Of a stretch of 64,000 bases of DNA, positions 1 to 9,348 are shown one piece after another. The notes beneath the pieces were generated by a model that saw only the letters and a program-made list of their open reading frames with translations, had not been told where the DNA came from and searched no databases. Source of the stretch: Catellatospora paridis. Lineage in GTDB: Bacteria > Actinomycetota > Actinomycetes > Mycobacteriales > Micromonosporaceae. The translations under genes and the position numbers were made by a program. The stretch spans positions 271,141-335,140 of the forward strand of contig NZ_ML769318.1 of assembly GCF_009720365.1 (NCBI RefSeq), written 5' to 3'. Within the stretch, counting starts at the first letter, position 1, and each line of letters opens with the position of its first letter.

Positions 1-13
1 GTATCGGGGCGGG

Positions 14-1780
14 TCAGAAGGTGGCGGCGAGGAAGCCGATCGTGATGAGGAGGGGGCCGGCGAAGGAGAGGCCGAGGGCGGCGAGGCGTTCGTGGCGCTC
101 GGGCAGGCGCAGGGCGCCGGTGGCGAAGACGATGCAGATCGAGCAGAACAGCACGATCGACAGCCCCACCATCCAGCGCAGGTGCAGGCCGCCGGTGCCG
201 TTGGTGACGTACGCCCGGTGGCTGCCGGCCCCGACCATGCGCGCCGGGGCGCTCAGGCCCTCGGCCTGCCCGGGCGGGCCGAGCACGCTGACCGCGTCGG
301 CCGTGAAGTCGCGGGCCGGGGTGGCGAACTCGCCCACGCAGCGCTGCAGGAGCCCGCTGCCCGCGCAGCTGGTGACCGTCAGCGTGCCGGTCTTGCCGTG
401 ACCCACCGCGAGCCACAGCGGCTCCGCGCTGACCCAGCTGAAGAAGGCGGCGACCAGCCCGAACAGGATCAGCAGCGGCATCGCGACACCGGCCCGCCGC
501 GGTGGGCGGGGCCGCTTCGCCCGCTTGCGCGCCGGGGCGGACTCCTGCCGTCGGCGGCCGCCGTGCAGCCGAGGGTCGATCCAGCTCTCTCGCGGGACCT
601 CCTGCACGGGCATGGTGAACGCCTCGGTCGGCGCGGAGATCCCGGGAGCCTGCGCGTGCGGCGCTTCCCCCGTCGGCCGGTGCGCTGCGGGCGGCGATGC
701 GAGCGTCGTAGAAGCGGAGGCGGCGGCGGTACCGGGAGCGGGGAGTCCGCTGTCGCTGTCCGGAGGTTCGGCGTGACCGCCGTCCGGGTCCGCCAGATCC
801 ACCGTGACGGCGTTGCGTGCCCCGCGCACCTGGCCGGGTGCCGTCGCGGGCCGCTCCGGTGCCGGGGTCGTGGCGGCCTGGGACGCGTCGTCGGGCAGCG
901 CGTACTGGTCGAACGGTTCGTCGGGGTCGTGGCGGCGAGTGGGCTCGCCGAGCCAGGACGGGTTCCTGCCGTCGAGCTCTGGCAGGTCGAGGTCGAAGTG
1001 GCCGGTCGGCTCGCCGAGCCAGGCGGGATTCGCGCGCCCCGACGTGTGCTCGGGCTCCGGGTCGGCGGCCGGGTCTTCGTCGAGGTCCGCTGTCCCGGCG
1101 TCGCCGGACCGCAGCGACGCCCCGCCGTCCGAGGCCAAGCCGTCGGGCAGCGGGCCGGACTCGGCGGGCTGCGGTGCCGCGTCTGGTGCGGCGGCCTGCG
1201 ACCGCGCCGGGTCGGGCTCGGCCTGCCGCGGCGGTGCCGCGTCCGGTGCCGCGGGCCGGGGCGCAGCGGATTCGTGCACGGTGTGCTCGTGCGGGTCGGT
1301 CTGCCCGGCGTCGGTCGCTTCGGGCGCGACCTGCCGTGGTTCGAGTTCCTCCGGCGCAGGCTGCGGCGACTCCGGCGCGTTCGTGACGGGCTGCGGGGAC
1401 GCGGGGACGTTCGTGACGGGCTGCGGGGACGCGGGGACGTTCGTGACGGGCTGCGGCGACGCGGGGACGTTCGTGACGGGCTGCGGGGACGCCGGGACGC
1501 CCACGACGGGCTGCGGCGACGTCGGTATACCCGCGACGGGCTGCGGTGATGTGTGGTCGTTTGACACGCGCGGTGGTGACGCCTGGTCGCCTGGGCGGCG
1601 CCACGGGGTGTCGGTGTCGGCCGGTGCGGGCAGCGCCACCAGGCCGGGCGGCGGCGGGGCGACCAGCGTGCCGGACCGGACGGGCCGGGAGGGGTGGGCC
1701 TCGTCGCGGGCGGGGGCCGCGCCGGGCTCGACCCGCTGGGTGGGTTCATCGTGCGCGAGGCTGTCCACGTTATCCCTCAT
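14..1780 (-). CDS. Pro/Ala-rich membrane protein with three C-terminal TM helices
   Basis: This 588-residue protein is not assigned to a family. The first ~425 residues are low-complexity and rich in Pro, Ala, Glu, Asp and Ser, so probably disordered and cytoplasmic. They contain six 10-residue tandem repeats of the type [10 protein letters not shown] and two copies of NP(A/S)WLGEPT. A basic stretch ([12 protein letters not shown]) precedes the first membrane helix at about 428-446. An ~87-residue outer segment follows with two cysteines ([12 protein letters not shown]), then helices at about 534-557 and 566-588, ending just after the last helix. The start ATG at 1780 diverges from metG with a 112-bp gap. 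The stop lies inside the window, so the gene is complete. The long acidic/proline tail with a membrane anchor could serve as a scaffold, but no function can be claimed. Confidence 0.7.
   Translation of the reverse strand: MRDNVDSLAHDEPTQRVEPGAAPARDEAHPSRPVRSGTLVAPPPPGLVALPAPADTDTPWRRPGDQASPPRVSNDHTSPQPVAGIPTSPQPVVGVPASPQPVTNVPASPQPVTNVPASPQPVTNVPASPQPVTNAPESPQPAPEELEPRQVAPEATDAGQTDPHEHTVHESAAPRPAAPDAAPPRQAEPDPARSQAAAPDAAPQPAESGPLPDGLASDGGASLRSGDAGTADLDEDPAADPEPEHTSGRANPAWLGEPTGHFDLDLPELDGRNPSWLGEPTRRHDPDEPFDQYALPDDASQAATTPAPERPATAPGQVRGARNAVTVDLADPDGGHAEPPDSDSGLPAPGTAAASASTTLASPPAAHRPTGEAPHAQAPGISAPTEAFTMPVQEVPRESWIDPRLHGGRRRQESAPARKRAKRPRPPRRAGVAMPLLILFGLVAAFFSWVSAEPLWLAVGHGKTGTLTVTSCAGSGLLQRCVGEFATPARDFTADAVSVLGPPGQAEGLSAPARMVGAGSHRAYVTNGTGGLHLRWMVGLSIVLFCSICIVFATGALRLPERHERLAALGLSFAGPLLITIGFLAATF
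1371..1550. repeat. six 30-bp tandem repeats inside the membrane protein gene
   Basis: Six consecutive 30-bp units (1371, 1401, 1431, 1461, 1491, 1521) encode a 10-residue repeat of the type [10 protein letters not shown] on the minus strand. The central units are nearly identical at nucleotide level, which points to recent slippage or unequal recombination. Outer units are more diverged. Confidence 0.85.
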
Positions 1781-1878
1781 ACCTGGTCATTTCACTCCAG
1801 TCGGACACCTGACAAGGGGATTTGCCGGGCGTGTCGTACGAGGTGACAACCGGTGCATGGGCCAGCGGCGGCCTTCAC

Positions 1879-1884
1879 TACGCT
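1879..1884 (+). promoter_or_regulatory. -10 box TACGCT of a probable leaderless metG promoter
   Basis: TACGCT fits the actinobacterial TANNNT -10 pattern and ends 8 nt before the metG ATG at 1893. No Shine-Dalgarno sequence separates the two, so the transcript probably begins at or next to the start codon. Confidence 0.55.
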
Positions 1885-1892
1885 GGTTAGTC

Positions 1893-3668
1893 ATGAGTCA
1901 CGTTCTCGCCGCGGTCGCCTGGCCTTATGCGAACGGCCCCCGCCACATCGGTCATGTCTCCGGTTTCGGAGTGCCCTCCGACGTCTTCAGCCGGTACATG
2001 CGCATGGCAGGCCACGACGTGCTCATGGTGTCGGGCACCGACGAGCACGGCACGCCGATCCAGGTGCAGGCCGACGCCGAGGGCATCACGCCCCGGGAGG
2101 CGGTCGACAAGTACAACCGCATGATCGTCGAGGATCTGCACGGGCTGGGCCTCGCCTACGACCTGTTCACCCGGACCACCACCCGCAACCACTACGCCGT
2201 GGTGCAGGAGCTGTTCACCGCCCTGTTCGAAAACGGGTACGTGATCGCGAAGACCACCCAGGCCGCGATCTCCCCGTCGACCGGCCGCGGCCTGCCCGAC
2301 CGGTACATCGAGGGCACCTGCCCGATCTGCGGCTACACCAGCGCCCGCGGCGACCAGTGCGACAACTGCGGCAACCAGCTGGACCCGATCGACCTGATCG
2401 ACCCCAAGTCGAAGATCAACGGCGAGACGCCGGTGTTCGTCGACTCGGAGCACTACTTCCTGGACCTGTCCGCGTTCGCGGACGCGCTGGGCTCATGGCT
2501 CGACACCCGCGAGGGCTGGCGGCCCAACGTGCTGCGCTTCTCCAAGAACCTGGTGGCCGACCTGCGGCCCCGCGCGATCACCCGGGACCTGGACTGGGGT
2601 GTGCCCATCCCGAAGGAGGGCTGGGACACCAAGCGCTTCTACGTCTGGTTCGACGCGGTCATCGGCTACCTGTCGGCCTCGATCGAGTGGGCGCGCCGTT
2701 CGGGCGACCCGGAGGCGTGGCGCAAGTGGTGGCAGTCCGAGGACGGCCTGTCGTACTACTTCATGGGCAAGGACAACATCGTCTTCCACTCGCTGATCTG
2801 GCCGGCGATCCTGCTCGGCTACGACGGCAAGGGCGACAGGGGCGGCAAGCCGGGCGAGCTCGGCGAGCTGGGCCTGCCCACCGAGGTGGTGTCCAGCGAG
2901 TACCTGACCATGGAAGGCCGCAAGTTCTCGTCCTCGCGCCGGGTCGTCATCTACGTGCGCGACTTCCTGGAGCGCTACGACGCCGACGCGCTGCGCTACT
3001 ACATCGCGGTGGCCGGACCGGAGACCACCGACACCGACTTCACCTGGGCCGAGTTCCTGCGCCGCAACAACGACGAGCTGGTCGCGGGCTGGGGCAACCT
3101 GGTCAACCGCACCGTCTCGATGGCGGTGAAGAACTTCGGCGCCGTGCCGATGGCCAGTGATCTCACCGCGGAGGACACCGCGCTGCTGGAGACGGTGCGC
3201 GGCGGCTTCGCCACGATCGGTGGGCTGCTGGGCAACCACAAGCAGAAGGCCGCGATCAACGAGGCGATGCGCATCGTCGGCGAGGCCAACAAGTACCTGT
3301 CCGACCAGTCGCCGTGGAAGATCAAGGCGGAGGAGGACCGGCCCCGGCTGGCCACCATCCTGCACACCGCGCTGCAGGCGATCACCGACTGCAACACGCT
3401 GCTCACGCCGTTCCTGCCGCACGCCGCGCAGAAGATCCACGAGTTGCTCGGCGGCCAGGGCGTGCACGCGCCGATGCCCGAGATCGTCGAGGTGTCCGAT
3501 CTCGACGGCGGGCCCGGCTACCCGGTGCTGACCGGCGACTACACCGTCGGCGCGAAGTGGGAGCCGCGTGAGCTGCGCGCCGGCACGCCGCTGAGCGCGC
3601 CGACGCCGGTGTTCAAGAAGCTGGACCCGTCCATCGTGGACGAGGAGCTGGCCCGGCTGGAGAGCTAG
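1893..3668 (+). CDS. metG: methionyl-tRNA synthetase
   Basis: Class I methionyl-tRNA synthetase, 591 residues, which charges tRNA-Met in the cytoplasm. The N-terminus carries the HIGH-type signature [12 protein letters not shown] four-cysteine zinc knuckle follows (CPICG and CDNCG), then the second nucleotide-binding motif as KFSSSR in place of KMSKS. The anticodon-binding helical domain follows ([15 protein letters not shown] onward). There is no C-terminal EMAP/Trbp111-like dimerisation domain, giving a short form. ATG 1893 was chosen over in-frame upstream starts because it begins right at the Rossmann-fold strand ([15 protein letters not shown]) and sits 8 nt after a -10 box. Upstream in-frame sequence is antisense to the neighbouring repetitive gene. 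The stop overlaps the convergent gene's stop by 4 nt. Confidence 0.97.
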   Translation: MSHVLAAVAWPYANGPRHIGHVSGFGVPSDVFSRYMRMAGHDVLMVSGTDEHGTPIQVQADAEGITPREAVDKYNRMIVEDLHGLGLAYDLFTRTTTRNHYAVVQELFTALFENGYVIAKTTQAAISPSTGRGLPDRYIEGTCPICGYTSARGDQCDNCGNQLDPIDLIDPKSKINGETPVFVDSEHYFLDLSAFADALGSWLDTREGWRPNVLRFSKNLVADLRPRAITRDLDWGVPIPKEGWDTKRFYVWFDAVIGYLSASIEWARRSGDPEAWRKWWQSEDGLSYYFMGKDNIVFHSLIWPAILLGYDGKGDRGGKPGELGELGLPTEVVSSEYLTMEGRKFSSSRRVVIYVRDFLERYDADALRYYIAVAGPETTDTDFTWAEFLRRNNDELVAGWGNLVNRTVSMAVKNFGAVPMASDLTAEDTALLETVRGGFATIGGLLGNHKQKAAINEAMRIVGEANKYLSDQSPWKIKAEEDRPRLATILHTALQAITDCNTLLTPFLPHAAQKIHELLGGQGVHAPMPEIVEVSDLDGGPGYPVLTGDYTVGAKWEPRELRAGTPLSAPTPVFKKLDPSIVDEELARLES

Positions 3669-4897
3669 AGCGGGTAGCGGATGTCGACGTCCTGGGCGTC
3701 GGTGACCTCGGTCGCCGGCGCCCAGGCCTCGTACACGCCCCGTTCGTAGCACTGCGCGCCGAGCGCGGCCACATTCGTCGGGTCGGGGCGGCACAGGCGC
3801 AGCCGGACCCAGGTGCTGTCGGCCCCGAGCACGGTGCAGGGCGCGCCGCGCCAGTGCGCGTAGCGGGTGCGCCGCAGCAGCGACTCGACCGGGTAGCGGG
3901 CGGCCCGGCTCATCGCCAGCACCCGGAACTCCTCCGGCGGGTCGGCGACGGCCTCGTACTCCTCGCCGCGGAACGTGCCGATCAGCCGGCTGAACACGGT
4001 CTCGGTGCGGGGGATCGGCAGGTACTCCTGGTCCGCGCTGATCTCGCGGAGCGGGTGCAGCAGCCGCCGCCACTGCGGGCCGACCAGGCGCAGCCAGCCC
4101 CGCTGCTCGGGCTGGAAGGTGTAGAGCACGATCTCGGTGCCGTCCGGCACGTACGCGACCAGCGCGGCGTGTGCGGGCAGGGGCAGGTCGGCGAAGTCCG
4201 CGGTGATCCACTCGGGGATCAGCTCGCTGCTGCTCGGCGCGAACCCGGTGCCGAGCACCGCCGCGCCGACCCGGTCGTGCGGCGGCATCGCCACCAGCCC
4301 GGCCACCACGTCCCCGGCCGACGGCATGTAGTCACGCGGGTCGACGGCGCGCCAACGCAGCAGGTAGGCGATCTCGTCGGCCGGATCCTGGGTGCCGGTG
4401 CCACCCGCGCCCAGCACCGCCAGGTCGGCAGGGGTGCGCAGGTGGGCGAGGTCCCATTCGCGGTAGCAGAAACCGTGCGGCAGGCGGCCGCGCAGCAGCG
4501 CGGTCACACTGGTGGGGTTCAGCGGCATGACCATCCGGGTGCCCCGGCGCACGGTGGCGCTGGCCCGTACGGTGCCGACCAGCTCGGCGGCCTGCCGGTC
4601 ACGCGGCGGGCGCTGGCTCAGCCGGTGCACGTGCTCCCAGCTCACGGCACGCGACAGCGGCGCGCACAGCGGTGACTCCGGGTGCGTCGCGGCCAGCTCC
4701 AGCGCGCCCGCGGCGACCTCGGCGGCCGGCACGAACCGGTGATACGCCCACCGGGTGGGGTTGTCCATCCGCAGGAAGCCCGGCGCGGGCGTCTCGCTGA
4801 ACAGCTCGTAGGCGGCGCCACCGGCGATCGCGTCCGCGGCGTAGGCGCGGCCGTCCACGAGAACCGTGCCGCGGTCGGTGTCATTGACGGTCGTCAC
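3665..4897 (-). CDS. hypothetical protein, 410 residues
   Basis: Not recognised. The predicted soluble protein has 410 residues from GTG 4897 ([20 protein letters not shown]), with no signal peptide or membrane helix. The frame is open further upstream to 5008, but that part reads as promoter-region sequence. It is rich in Trp, Arg and Pro and has a TYR-rich tail ([14 protein letters not shown]). Sequences such as [21 protein letters not shown] and the Trp-containing C-terminal half suggest beta-rich structure. It is convergent with metG (4-nt overlap of stops) and divergent from tatD. Similar stand-alone hypotheticals are common in Micromonosporaceae and their function is unknown. Confidence 0.75.
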   Translation of the reverse strand: MTTVNDTDRGTVLVDGRAYAADAIAGGAAYELFSETPAPGFLRMDNPTRWAYHRFVPAAEVAAGALELAATHPESPLCAPLSRAVSWEHVHRLSQRPPRDRQAAELVGTVRASATVRRGTRMVMPLNPTSVTALLRGRLPHGFCYREWDLAHLRTPADLAVLGAGGTGTQDPADEIAYLLRWRAVDPRDYMPSAGDVVAGLVAMPPHDRVGAAVLGTGFAPSSSELIPEWITADFADLPLPAHAALVAYVPDGTEIVLYTFQPEQRGWLRLVGPQWRRLLHPLREISADQEYLPIPRTETVFSRLIGTFRGEEYEAVADPPEEFRVLAMSRAARYPVESLLRRTRYAHWRGAPCTVLGADSTWVRLRLCRPDPTNVAALGAQCYERGVYEAWAPATEVTDAQDVDIRYPL

Positions 4898-5039
4898 GGG
4901 CTCTGACGCTAATGCCCGCGCGTGCCCCGCAGATGAACACCGACTGAACAGACGGCCGCGCGCGGGGTGATCGACCTCGCAGCGGGACGGCTTGCTCACC
5001 GACCGCATCGTCGGCCGGCGCAGGTGGGATCATGGCCGG

Positions 5040-5894
5040 GTGACGAACGATCGCGCCGCGCGGGCCGCCGAACGCCGCTGGGAGTCCTTCCCGCCCGCTC
5101 CGGAGGCACTGCCCCATCCCGTGCTGGACAGCCACACCCACCTCGACATCGTCGCCCAGGACGGCGGCGACCCGGTCACCCAGATCGACGCCGCCGCGAA
5201 GGTCGGCGTGAACCGGCTGGTGCAGGTGGGCGTCGACGTGGCCTCCTCACGCTGGGGCGTGGCCTGCGCCGCCGAGCATGCGGCCGTCGTCGCCACCGTG
5301 GCGCTGCACCCCAACGAGGCCCCCCGGCTGTCCGACCTGGACGCCGCACTGGCCGAGATCGCGGAGCTGGCCGAGGACCCGCGGGTGCGCGGCATCGGCG
5401 AGACGGGGCTGGACTTCTTCCGTACGAAGGAAGAAGGGTTGAAGCCGCAGGAGCGCAGCTTCCGCGCCCACATCGCGCTGGCCAAGCGGGTCGGCAAGCC
5501 GCTCGTCATCCACGACCGCGACGCCCACGCCGACATCCTGCGGGTGCTCGACGACGAGGGCGCACCCGGGACCGTGGTGATGCACTGTTTCTCCGGCGAC
5601 GAGGCGTTCGCCGCCGAGTGTGTGCGGCGCGGCTTCGTGCTGTCCTTCGCCGGCACGGTGACCTTCAAGAACGCCCCGCAACTGCGCGCGGCGGCCGCGC
5701 TGACCCCGCCGGAGCAGATCCTGGTCGAGACGGACGCGCCCTACCTGACGCCGATGCCGCACCGTGGGCGGCCCAACGCGTCCTACCTGATCCCGCTGAC
5801 CGTGCGGGCGCTCGCCGAGGCCAAGGGCATGCCGCTGGCCGAGATGTGCCACGCGATCTCGGACAACGGAGATCGCGTCTTCGGGCCCTGGTGA
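5040..5894 (+). CDS. tatD: TatD-family metal-dependent deoxyribonuclease/hydrolase
   Basis: TIM-barrel metallohydrolase of the TatD family, 284 residues. It probably acts as a metal-dependent 3'-5' DNase or related hydrolase. The metal ligands are visible in order: DSHTHLD near the N-terminus, the glutamate in GETGLDFF, HDRDAHADIL, the histidine in MHCFSGD, and ETDAPYLTPMPHRGRPN near the C-terminus. GTG 5040 (VTNDRAARAAERRW) was preferred to the upstream in-frame ATG at 4992 because the extra residues are not TatD-like. Position just after metG is classic for tatD (metG-tatD-rsmA-ispE in many actinobacteria). Here a P450 gene is inserted between tatD and rsmA. Confidence 0.93.
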   Translation: MTNDRAARAAERRWESFPPAPEALPHPVLDSHTHLDIVAQDGGDPVTQIDAAAKVGVNRLVQVGVDVASSRWGVACAAEHAAVVATVALHPNEAPRLSDLDAALAEIAELAEDPRVRGIGETGLDFFRTKEEGLKPQERSFRAHIALAKRVGKPLVIHDRDAHADILRVLDDEGAPGTVVMHCFSGDEAFAAECVRRGFVLSFAGTVTFKNAPQLRAAAALTPPEQILVETDAPYLTPMPHRGRPNASYLIPLTVRALAEAKGMPLAEMCHAISDNGDRVFGPW

Positions 5895-5951
5895 GCGGTC
5901 GTCCGCCGCTTGGACGAAGAAGTCCCCCTGGTAGGTGTCGCCGGGCACGTC

Positions 5952-5957
5952 TAACCT
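5952..5957 (+). promoter_or_regulatory. -10 box TAACCT before the P450 gene
   Basis: TAACCT ends 7 nt before GTG 5965. With no Shine-Dalgarno sequence this suggests a leaderless transcript and supports GTG 5965 over the in-frame GTG at 5935, which would lie upstream of the promoter. Confidence 0.5.
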
Positions 5958-5964
5958 CGTCGAT

Positions 5965-7302
5965 GTGACGACGGAGACCATCCCCTCCCCGCCCGGCCTG
6001 CCGCTGCTCGGCAACCTGCGCGAGATGAACCGCGACATGCCGGGCTTCCTGCAGCGCACGGCCCGCACCATGGGGCCGGTGAGCCGGGTGCGGATGGGCC
6101 CGCTGTCCATGCTGCTCGTCGCCGATCCGCTGCTGGTGCACGAGATGCTGGTCAAACGGCCGCAGGAGTTCGCCAAGTCGTGGCGCACCACCCGGCTGCT
6201 GCAGGGCCACGTCGGCGACGGCCTGCTCACCCGCGAGGGCGTCGAGAACCGCCGGCACCGCCGCTTGGTGCTGCCGAGCCTGCACACCCAGCGCATCGCG
6301 CGGTACGGCGAGATCATGGTCGGCGAGTCGCAGCGCCTGCTCGGCTCCTGGGCCGACGGGCAGCGCATCGAGGTCGTCGAGGAGATGACGCAGCTGACGC
6401 TGCGCATCGTCGGCACGTCGCTGTTCACCGTGGACGACGACGGCGACGAGGTCTTCGCCGCGGTGCACGACTTCGTCAACTCGCTCAACGCGTACCTGCT
6501 GTCCTTCGGGCTGCTGCCCGGCTGGCTGCCCACGACGACCCACCGCTGGCGCAAGGCCAGCGTGGCCCGCATGGACCGGATCTCGTACGAGCTGATCAGG
6601 CGACGCCGCGAACGCGGTGGCGACGGCGGCGACCTGCTGTCGATGCTGATCAACGCGACGGACCCGGAGGGCGGGCCCGCGCTGACCGACACCGAGATCC
6701 GCGACGAGCTGCTGACCATGTTCTTCGCCGGACACGAAACCAGCGCGACCGCGCTGACCTGGGCGTTCTACGAGCTGGGCCGGCATCCGGAGATCGCGGA
6801 GAAGCTGCGCGCCGAGGTCGCCGAGGTGCTCGGCGAACGCCCCGCCACCATGGCCGACCTGCCGCAGCTGCCCTACCTCGGGCAGGTGGTGAAGGAGACG
6901 CTGCGGCGCTGGCCGCCGGGCTGGCTGTTCGACCGCACCCCGGTCGCCGACACGTCTCTCGGCGGGCACACCGTCAAGGCGGGACAGATCCTGTTCTTCA
7001 GCCCATATGTGATCCACACCGATCCGGCGTACTGGCCCGATCCGGAGGAGTTCCGGCCCGAGCGGTTCGCGCCCGGGGTGGAGATCTCGCGCGAGGCGTA
7101 CCTGCCGTTCGGCGACGGCCCGCGGATCTGCGTCGGCAACCGCTTCGCCGAGGCCGAGATCGCGCTGGTGCTGGCGACCCTGGTGCCCCGGGTCACCCTG
7201 GAGCCGGTCTCCGACCAGCGGGTGCAGCTGTCCGGCCAGGCGACCATCCGGCCCAAGGGCGGCCTGCGGATGACGGTGCGCCCGCGCCGCCAGGGCGGGT
7301 GA
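5965..7302 (+). CDS. cytochrome P450
   Basis: Soluble bacterial cytochrome P450 of 445 residues. The I-helix oxygen-activation motif is AGHETSA, the K-helix ExxR motif is ETLR, and the heme-binding loop is PFGDGPRICVGN with the axial cysteine. The N-terminus starts with the proline-rich PSPPGLPLLGNL typical of the CYP102/CYP4-like and pentalenene-oxygenase-like groups, without a membrane anchor. The gene is inserted between tatD and rsmA, which are usually adjacent. No terpene synthase, ferredoxin or ferredoxin reductase is nearby, so the substrate and redox partner are unknown. The start was set by the -10 box 7 nt upstream. Confidence 0.95.
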   Translation: MTTETIPSPPGLPLLGNLREMNRDMPGFLQRTARTMGPVSRVRMGPLSMLLVADPLLVHEMLVKRPQEFAKSWRTTRLLQGHVGDGLLTREGVENRRHRRLVLPSLHTQRIARYGEIMVGESQRLLGSWADGQRIEVVEEMTQLTLRIVGTSLFTVDDDGDEVFAAVHDFVNSLNAYLLSFGLLPGWLPTTTHRWRKASVARMDRISYELIRRRRERGGDGGDLLSMLINATDPEGGPALTDTEIRDELLTMFFAGHETSATALTWAFYELGRHPEIAEKLRAEVAEVLGERPATMADLPQLPYLGQVVKETLRRWPPGWLFDRTPVADTSLGGHTVKAGQILFFSPYVIHTDPAYWPDPEEFRPERFAPGVEISREAYLPFGDGPRICVGNRFAEAEIALVLATLVPRVTLEPVSDQRVQLSGQATIRPKGGLRMTVRPRRQGG

Positions 7303-7348
7303 CGGCCGCGGCGCACACACGCGCCGCGCCGGCGCCGGGCGCGGCCGA

Positions 7349-7354
7349 TAGCCT
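7349..7354 (+). promoter_or_regulatory. -10 box TAGCCT before rsmA
   Basis: TAGCCT ends 6 nt before the rsmA GTG start at 7361, consistent with a leaderless transcript. Confidence 0.55.
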
Positions 7355-7360
7355 GATGGC

Positions 7361-8218
7361 GTGACCGTTGAACAGGCAAGACTGCTCGGCCCGGCGGAGA
7401 TCCGGGAGCTGGCCGCGCGGCTCGGCGTCGCGCCGACCAAGAAGCTCGGGCAGAACTTCCTGCACGACCCCAACACCATCCGGCGTATCGTGGCCGCCGC
7501 CGAACTCGACCCGGCGGACGTGGCCGTCGAGGTCGGCCCCGGCCTGGGCTCGCTGACGCTGGGCCTGCTCCCGTTCGCGGCGCACGTGCACGCGGTGGAG
7601 ATCGACCCGCCGCTGGCCGCGGCGCTCGGCGCGACCGCCGCGGAGCGCGCTCCGGGCCTCGCCGACCGGCTCACCATCCACAATGGCGACGCCATGCGGG
7701 TCACCGCGGCGGAGTTCGATCCGCCGCCCACGGCGCTGGTGGCGAACCTGCCGTACAACGTCGCGGTGCCGGTGGTGCTGCACCTGCTGGCCGAGCTGCC
7801 GGGCATCCGGCACGGGCTGGTCATGGTGCAGAAGGAGGTCGCCGACCGGCTCACCGCCGCGCCCGGCAGCAAGATCTACGGCATCCCGTCGGTGAAGCTT
7901 GCCTGGTACGCCTCGTCGCGCCAGGCGGGCAAGGTGCCGCCCGCCGTGTTCTGGCCGGTGCCCAACGTGGACTCGGGCCTGGTCTCGTTCACTCGGCGCG
8001 AGCCGCCCCGCGACGACGTCAGCCGGGAAGCGGTGTTCGCGGTGGTCGACGCGGCGTTCGCGCAGCGGCGCAAGACGCTGCGGGCCGCGCTGGCCGGCTG
8101 GGCGGGCAGCGCGCCGGCGGCGGAGGCGCTGCTCCGCAAGGCCGGCATCGACCCGTCGGCCCGTGGCGAGCAGCTCGACGTGCACGCCTTCGCGGCCTTG
8201 GCCGCCGCCTGTGAATAG
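7361..8218 (+). CDS. rsmA: 16S rRNA (adenine1518-N6/adenine1519-N6)-dimethyltransferase
   Basis: RsmA/KsgA, 285 residues. It dimethylates A1518 and A1519 in helix 45 of 16S rRNA during 30S maturation using S-adenosylmethionine. Visible motifs are [11 protein letters not shown], the SAM-binding [11 protein letters not shown], and the catalytic NLPYNVAVP (motif IV, NLPY). The small helical C-terminal domain ([12 protein letters not shown]) is present. The length is normal for the family. It lies upstream of ispE in the usual actinobacterial order, but with a 166-bp gap containing a perfect palindrome, so the two are probably transcribed separately. Confidence 0.97.
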   Translation: MTVEQARLLGPAEIRELAARLGVAPTKKLGQNFLHDPNTIRRIVAAAELDPADVAVEVGPGLGSLTLGLLPFAAHVHAVEIDPPLAAALGATAAERAPGLADRLTIHNGDAMRVTAAEFDPPPTALVANLPYNVAVPVVLHLLAELPGIRHGLVMVQKEVADRLTAAPGSKIYGIPSVKLAWYASSRQAGKVPPAVFWPVPNVDSGLVSFTRREPPRDDVSREAVFAVVDAAFAQRRKTLRAALAGWAGSAPAAEALLRKAGIDPSARGEQLDVHAFAALAAACE

Positions 8219-8223
8219 GCACT

Positions 8224-8270
8224 GGCCTATCTGATCGAGTTCGATCTACGGAAACTCGATCAGATAGGCC
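8224..8270. repeat. palindrome family I, copy 1 (17-bp perfect stem)
   Basis: Arms 8224-8240 and 8254-8270 are perfect 17-bp inverted repeats around a 13-nt loop, flanked by AACGTCTACATAA. The same element with compensatory stem changes occurs at 17351-17405. No T-tract follows, so an intrinsic terminator role is uncertain. It lies between rsmA and ispE. Confidence 0.8.
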
Positions 8271-8371
8271 AACGTCTACATAAGGCGAGGTCGGGGGACA
8301 GCCTCGCCGGGTGGTGGGCAGGGGGTGTGGGAGCGGGGTGCTGCGCCGCCGGGTGATCCGGGCCGGGCCAG

Positions 8372-8377
8372 TACGCT
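8372..8377 (+). promoter_or_regulatory. -10 box TACGCT before ispE
   Basis: TACGCT ends 7 nt before the ispE GTG at 8385, with no ribosome-binding site. A leaderless start is likely. Confidence 0.55.
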
Positions 8378-8384
8378 GGTCGGC

Positions 8385-9341
8385 GTGACAGAGGCGTGGA
8401 CACTCGGCGACGGCGACGACGACCTGGCGGGAGCCTTGTCAGGACCGGTCCGGGTGAGAGTGCCCGCGAAGATCAACCTGCACCTCGGGGTCGGCCCGCT
8501 GCGGTCCGACGGCTACCACGAGCTGCACACCGTCTACCACGCCATCTCCGTGTACGACGAGGTCACCGCGCGGGCCGGGGACACGCTCAGCCTGACCATG
8601 CAGGGCGAGGGCGTCGGCGAGCTGGAGCTCGACGACAGCAACCTGGTGATCCGGGCTGCGCACGCGCTGGCCGCGACCGCCAAGGTGCCCGCCCACGCGC
8701 GGCTGCACCTGCGCAAGACGATCCCGCTCGCGGGCGGCCTGGCCGGCGGTTCCGCCGACGCCGCCGCGACCCTGGTCGCGCTGGACGCGCTGTGGGGCAC
8801 CGGGCTCGGCCGCGACGACCTGGCCCGGATCGCCGCCACGCTCGGCTCCGACGTGCCGTTCCTGCTGTACGGCGGCACCGCGCTGGGCACCGGCCACGGC
8901 GAGGCGGTCAGCCCGGTGCTGGCCCGCGCCAACCGGTGGCACTGGGTGGTGGCGTTCGCCGACGGCGGCCTGTCCACCCCCCAGGTCTACGGCGAGCTGG
9001 ACCGGATGCGCGCCGCGGGCACCGCGCCCGCCCCGCTGAACAGCAGCGACGACCTGCTCAGTGCACTGCGCCAGCGGGATCCGGCGGTGCTCGGCGCGGC
9101 GCTCGGCAACGACCTGCAGGCGGCCGCGCTGTCCCTGCGGCCCGCGCTGGCCGACACGCTCGACGTGGGCGACAAGGCGGGCGCGCTCGCCAGCCTGGTC
9201 TCCGGCAGCGGCCCGACCTGTGTCTTCCTGGCACGTGACGAGGCCCACGGCGCGGACCTCGCCCAGGCGCTGCGCGACTCGGGACTGTGCCGCGGGGTGC
9301 AGCAGGCGTACGGAGCCGTGCACGGCGCCCGGATAGGCTGA
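8385..9341 (+). CDS. ispE: 4-diphosphocytidyl-2-C-methyl-D-erythritol kinase
   Basis: GHMP kinase IspE, 318 residues. It phosphorylates CDP-methylerythritol at the 2-hydroxyl in the MEP isoprenoid pathway. Motifs are VRVPAKINLHLGVG (motif 1 lysine), the GHMP glycine-rich ATP loop IPLAGGLAGGSADAAA, and the C-terminal SGSGPTCVF (motif 3). A ~20-residue N-terminal extension (VTEAWTLGDGDDDLAG) precedes the first strand. GTG 8385 was chosen because it follows a -10 box at the right distance, and the in-frame ATG at 8325 would lie upstream of that promoter. An ABC-F gene follows 7 nt after the stop. Confidence 0.95.
   Translation: MTEAWTLGDGDDDLAGALSGPVRVRVPAKINLHLGVGPLRSDGYHELHTVYHAISVYDEVTARAGDTLSLTMQGEGVGELELDDSNLVIRAAHALAATAKVPAHARLHLRKTIPLAGGLAGGSADAAATLVALDALWGTGLGRDDLARIAATLGSDVPFLLYGGTALGTGHGEAVSPVLARANRWHWVVAFADGGLSTPQVYGELDRMRAAGTAPAPLNSSDDLLSALRQRDPAVLGAALGNDLQAAALSLRPALADTLDVGDKAGALASLVSGSGPTCVFLARDEAHGADLAQALRDSGLCRGVQQAYGAVHGARIG
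9334..9339 (+). promoter_or_regulatory. -10 box TAGGCT overlapping the ispE 3' end
   Basis: TAGGCT lies in the last ispE codons and ends 9 nt before the ATG at 9349. The ABC-F gene may have its own leaderless promoter in addition to ispE read-through. Confidence 0.4.
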
Positions 9342-9348
9342 CCTCACC

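Noticed and set aside
1371..1550. Regular 30-bp repeats as a possible CRISPR array
   Set aside because: The units are contiguous with no spacers and encode a 10-residue protein repeat in frame.
5965..7302. P450 as evidence of a secondary-metabolite cluster
   Set aside because: The flanking genes are housekeeping genes, and no synthase or tailoring genes are near.
5247..7872. Long minus-strand open frames opposite tatD, the P450 and rsmA
   Set aside because: They are Arg/Gly/Val/Leu-rich shadow frames opposite genes with clear motifs and have no ribosome-binding sites or recognisable domains.
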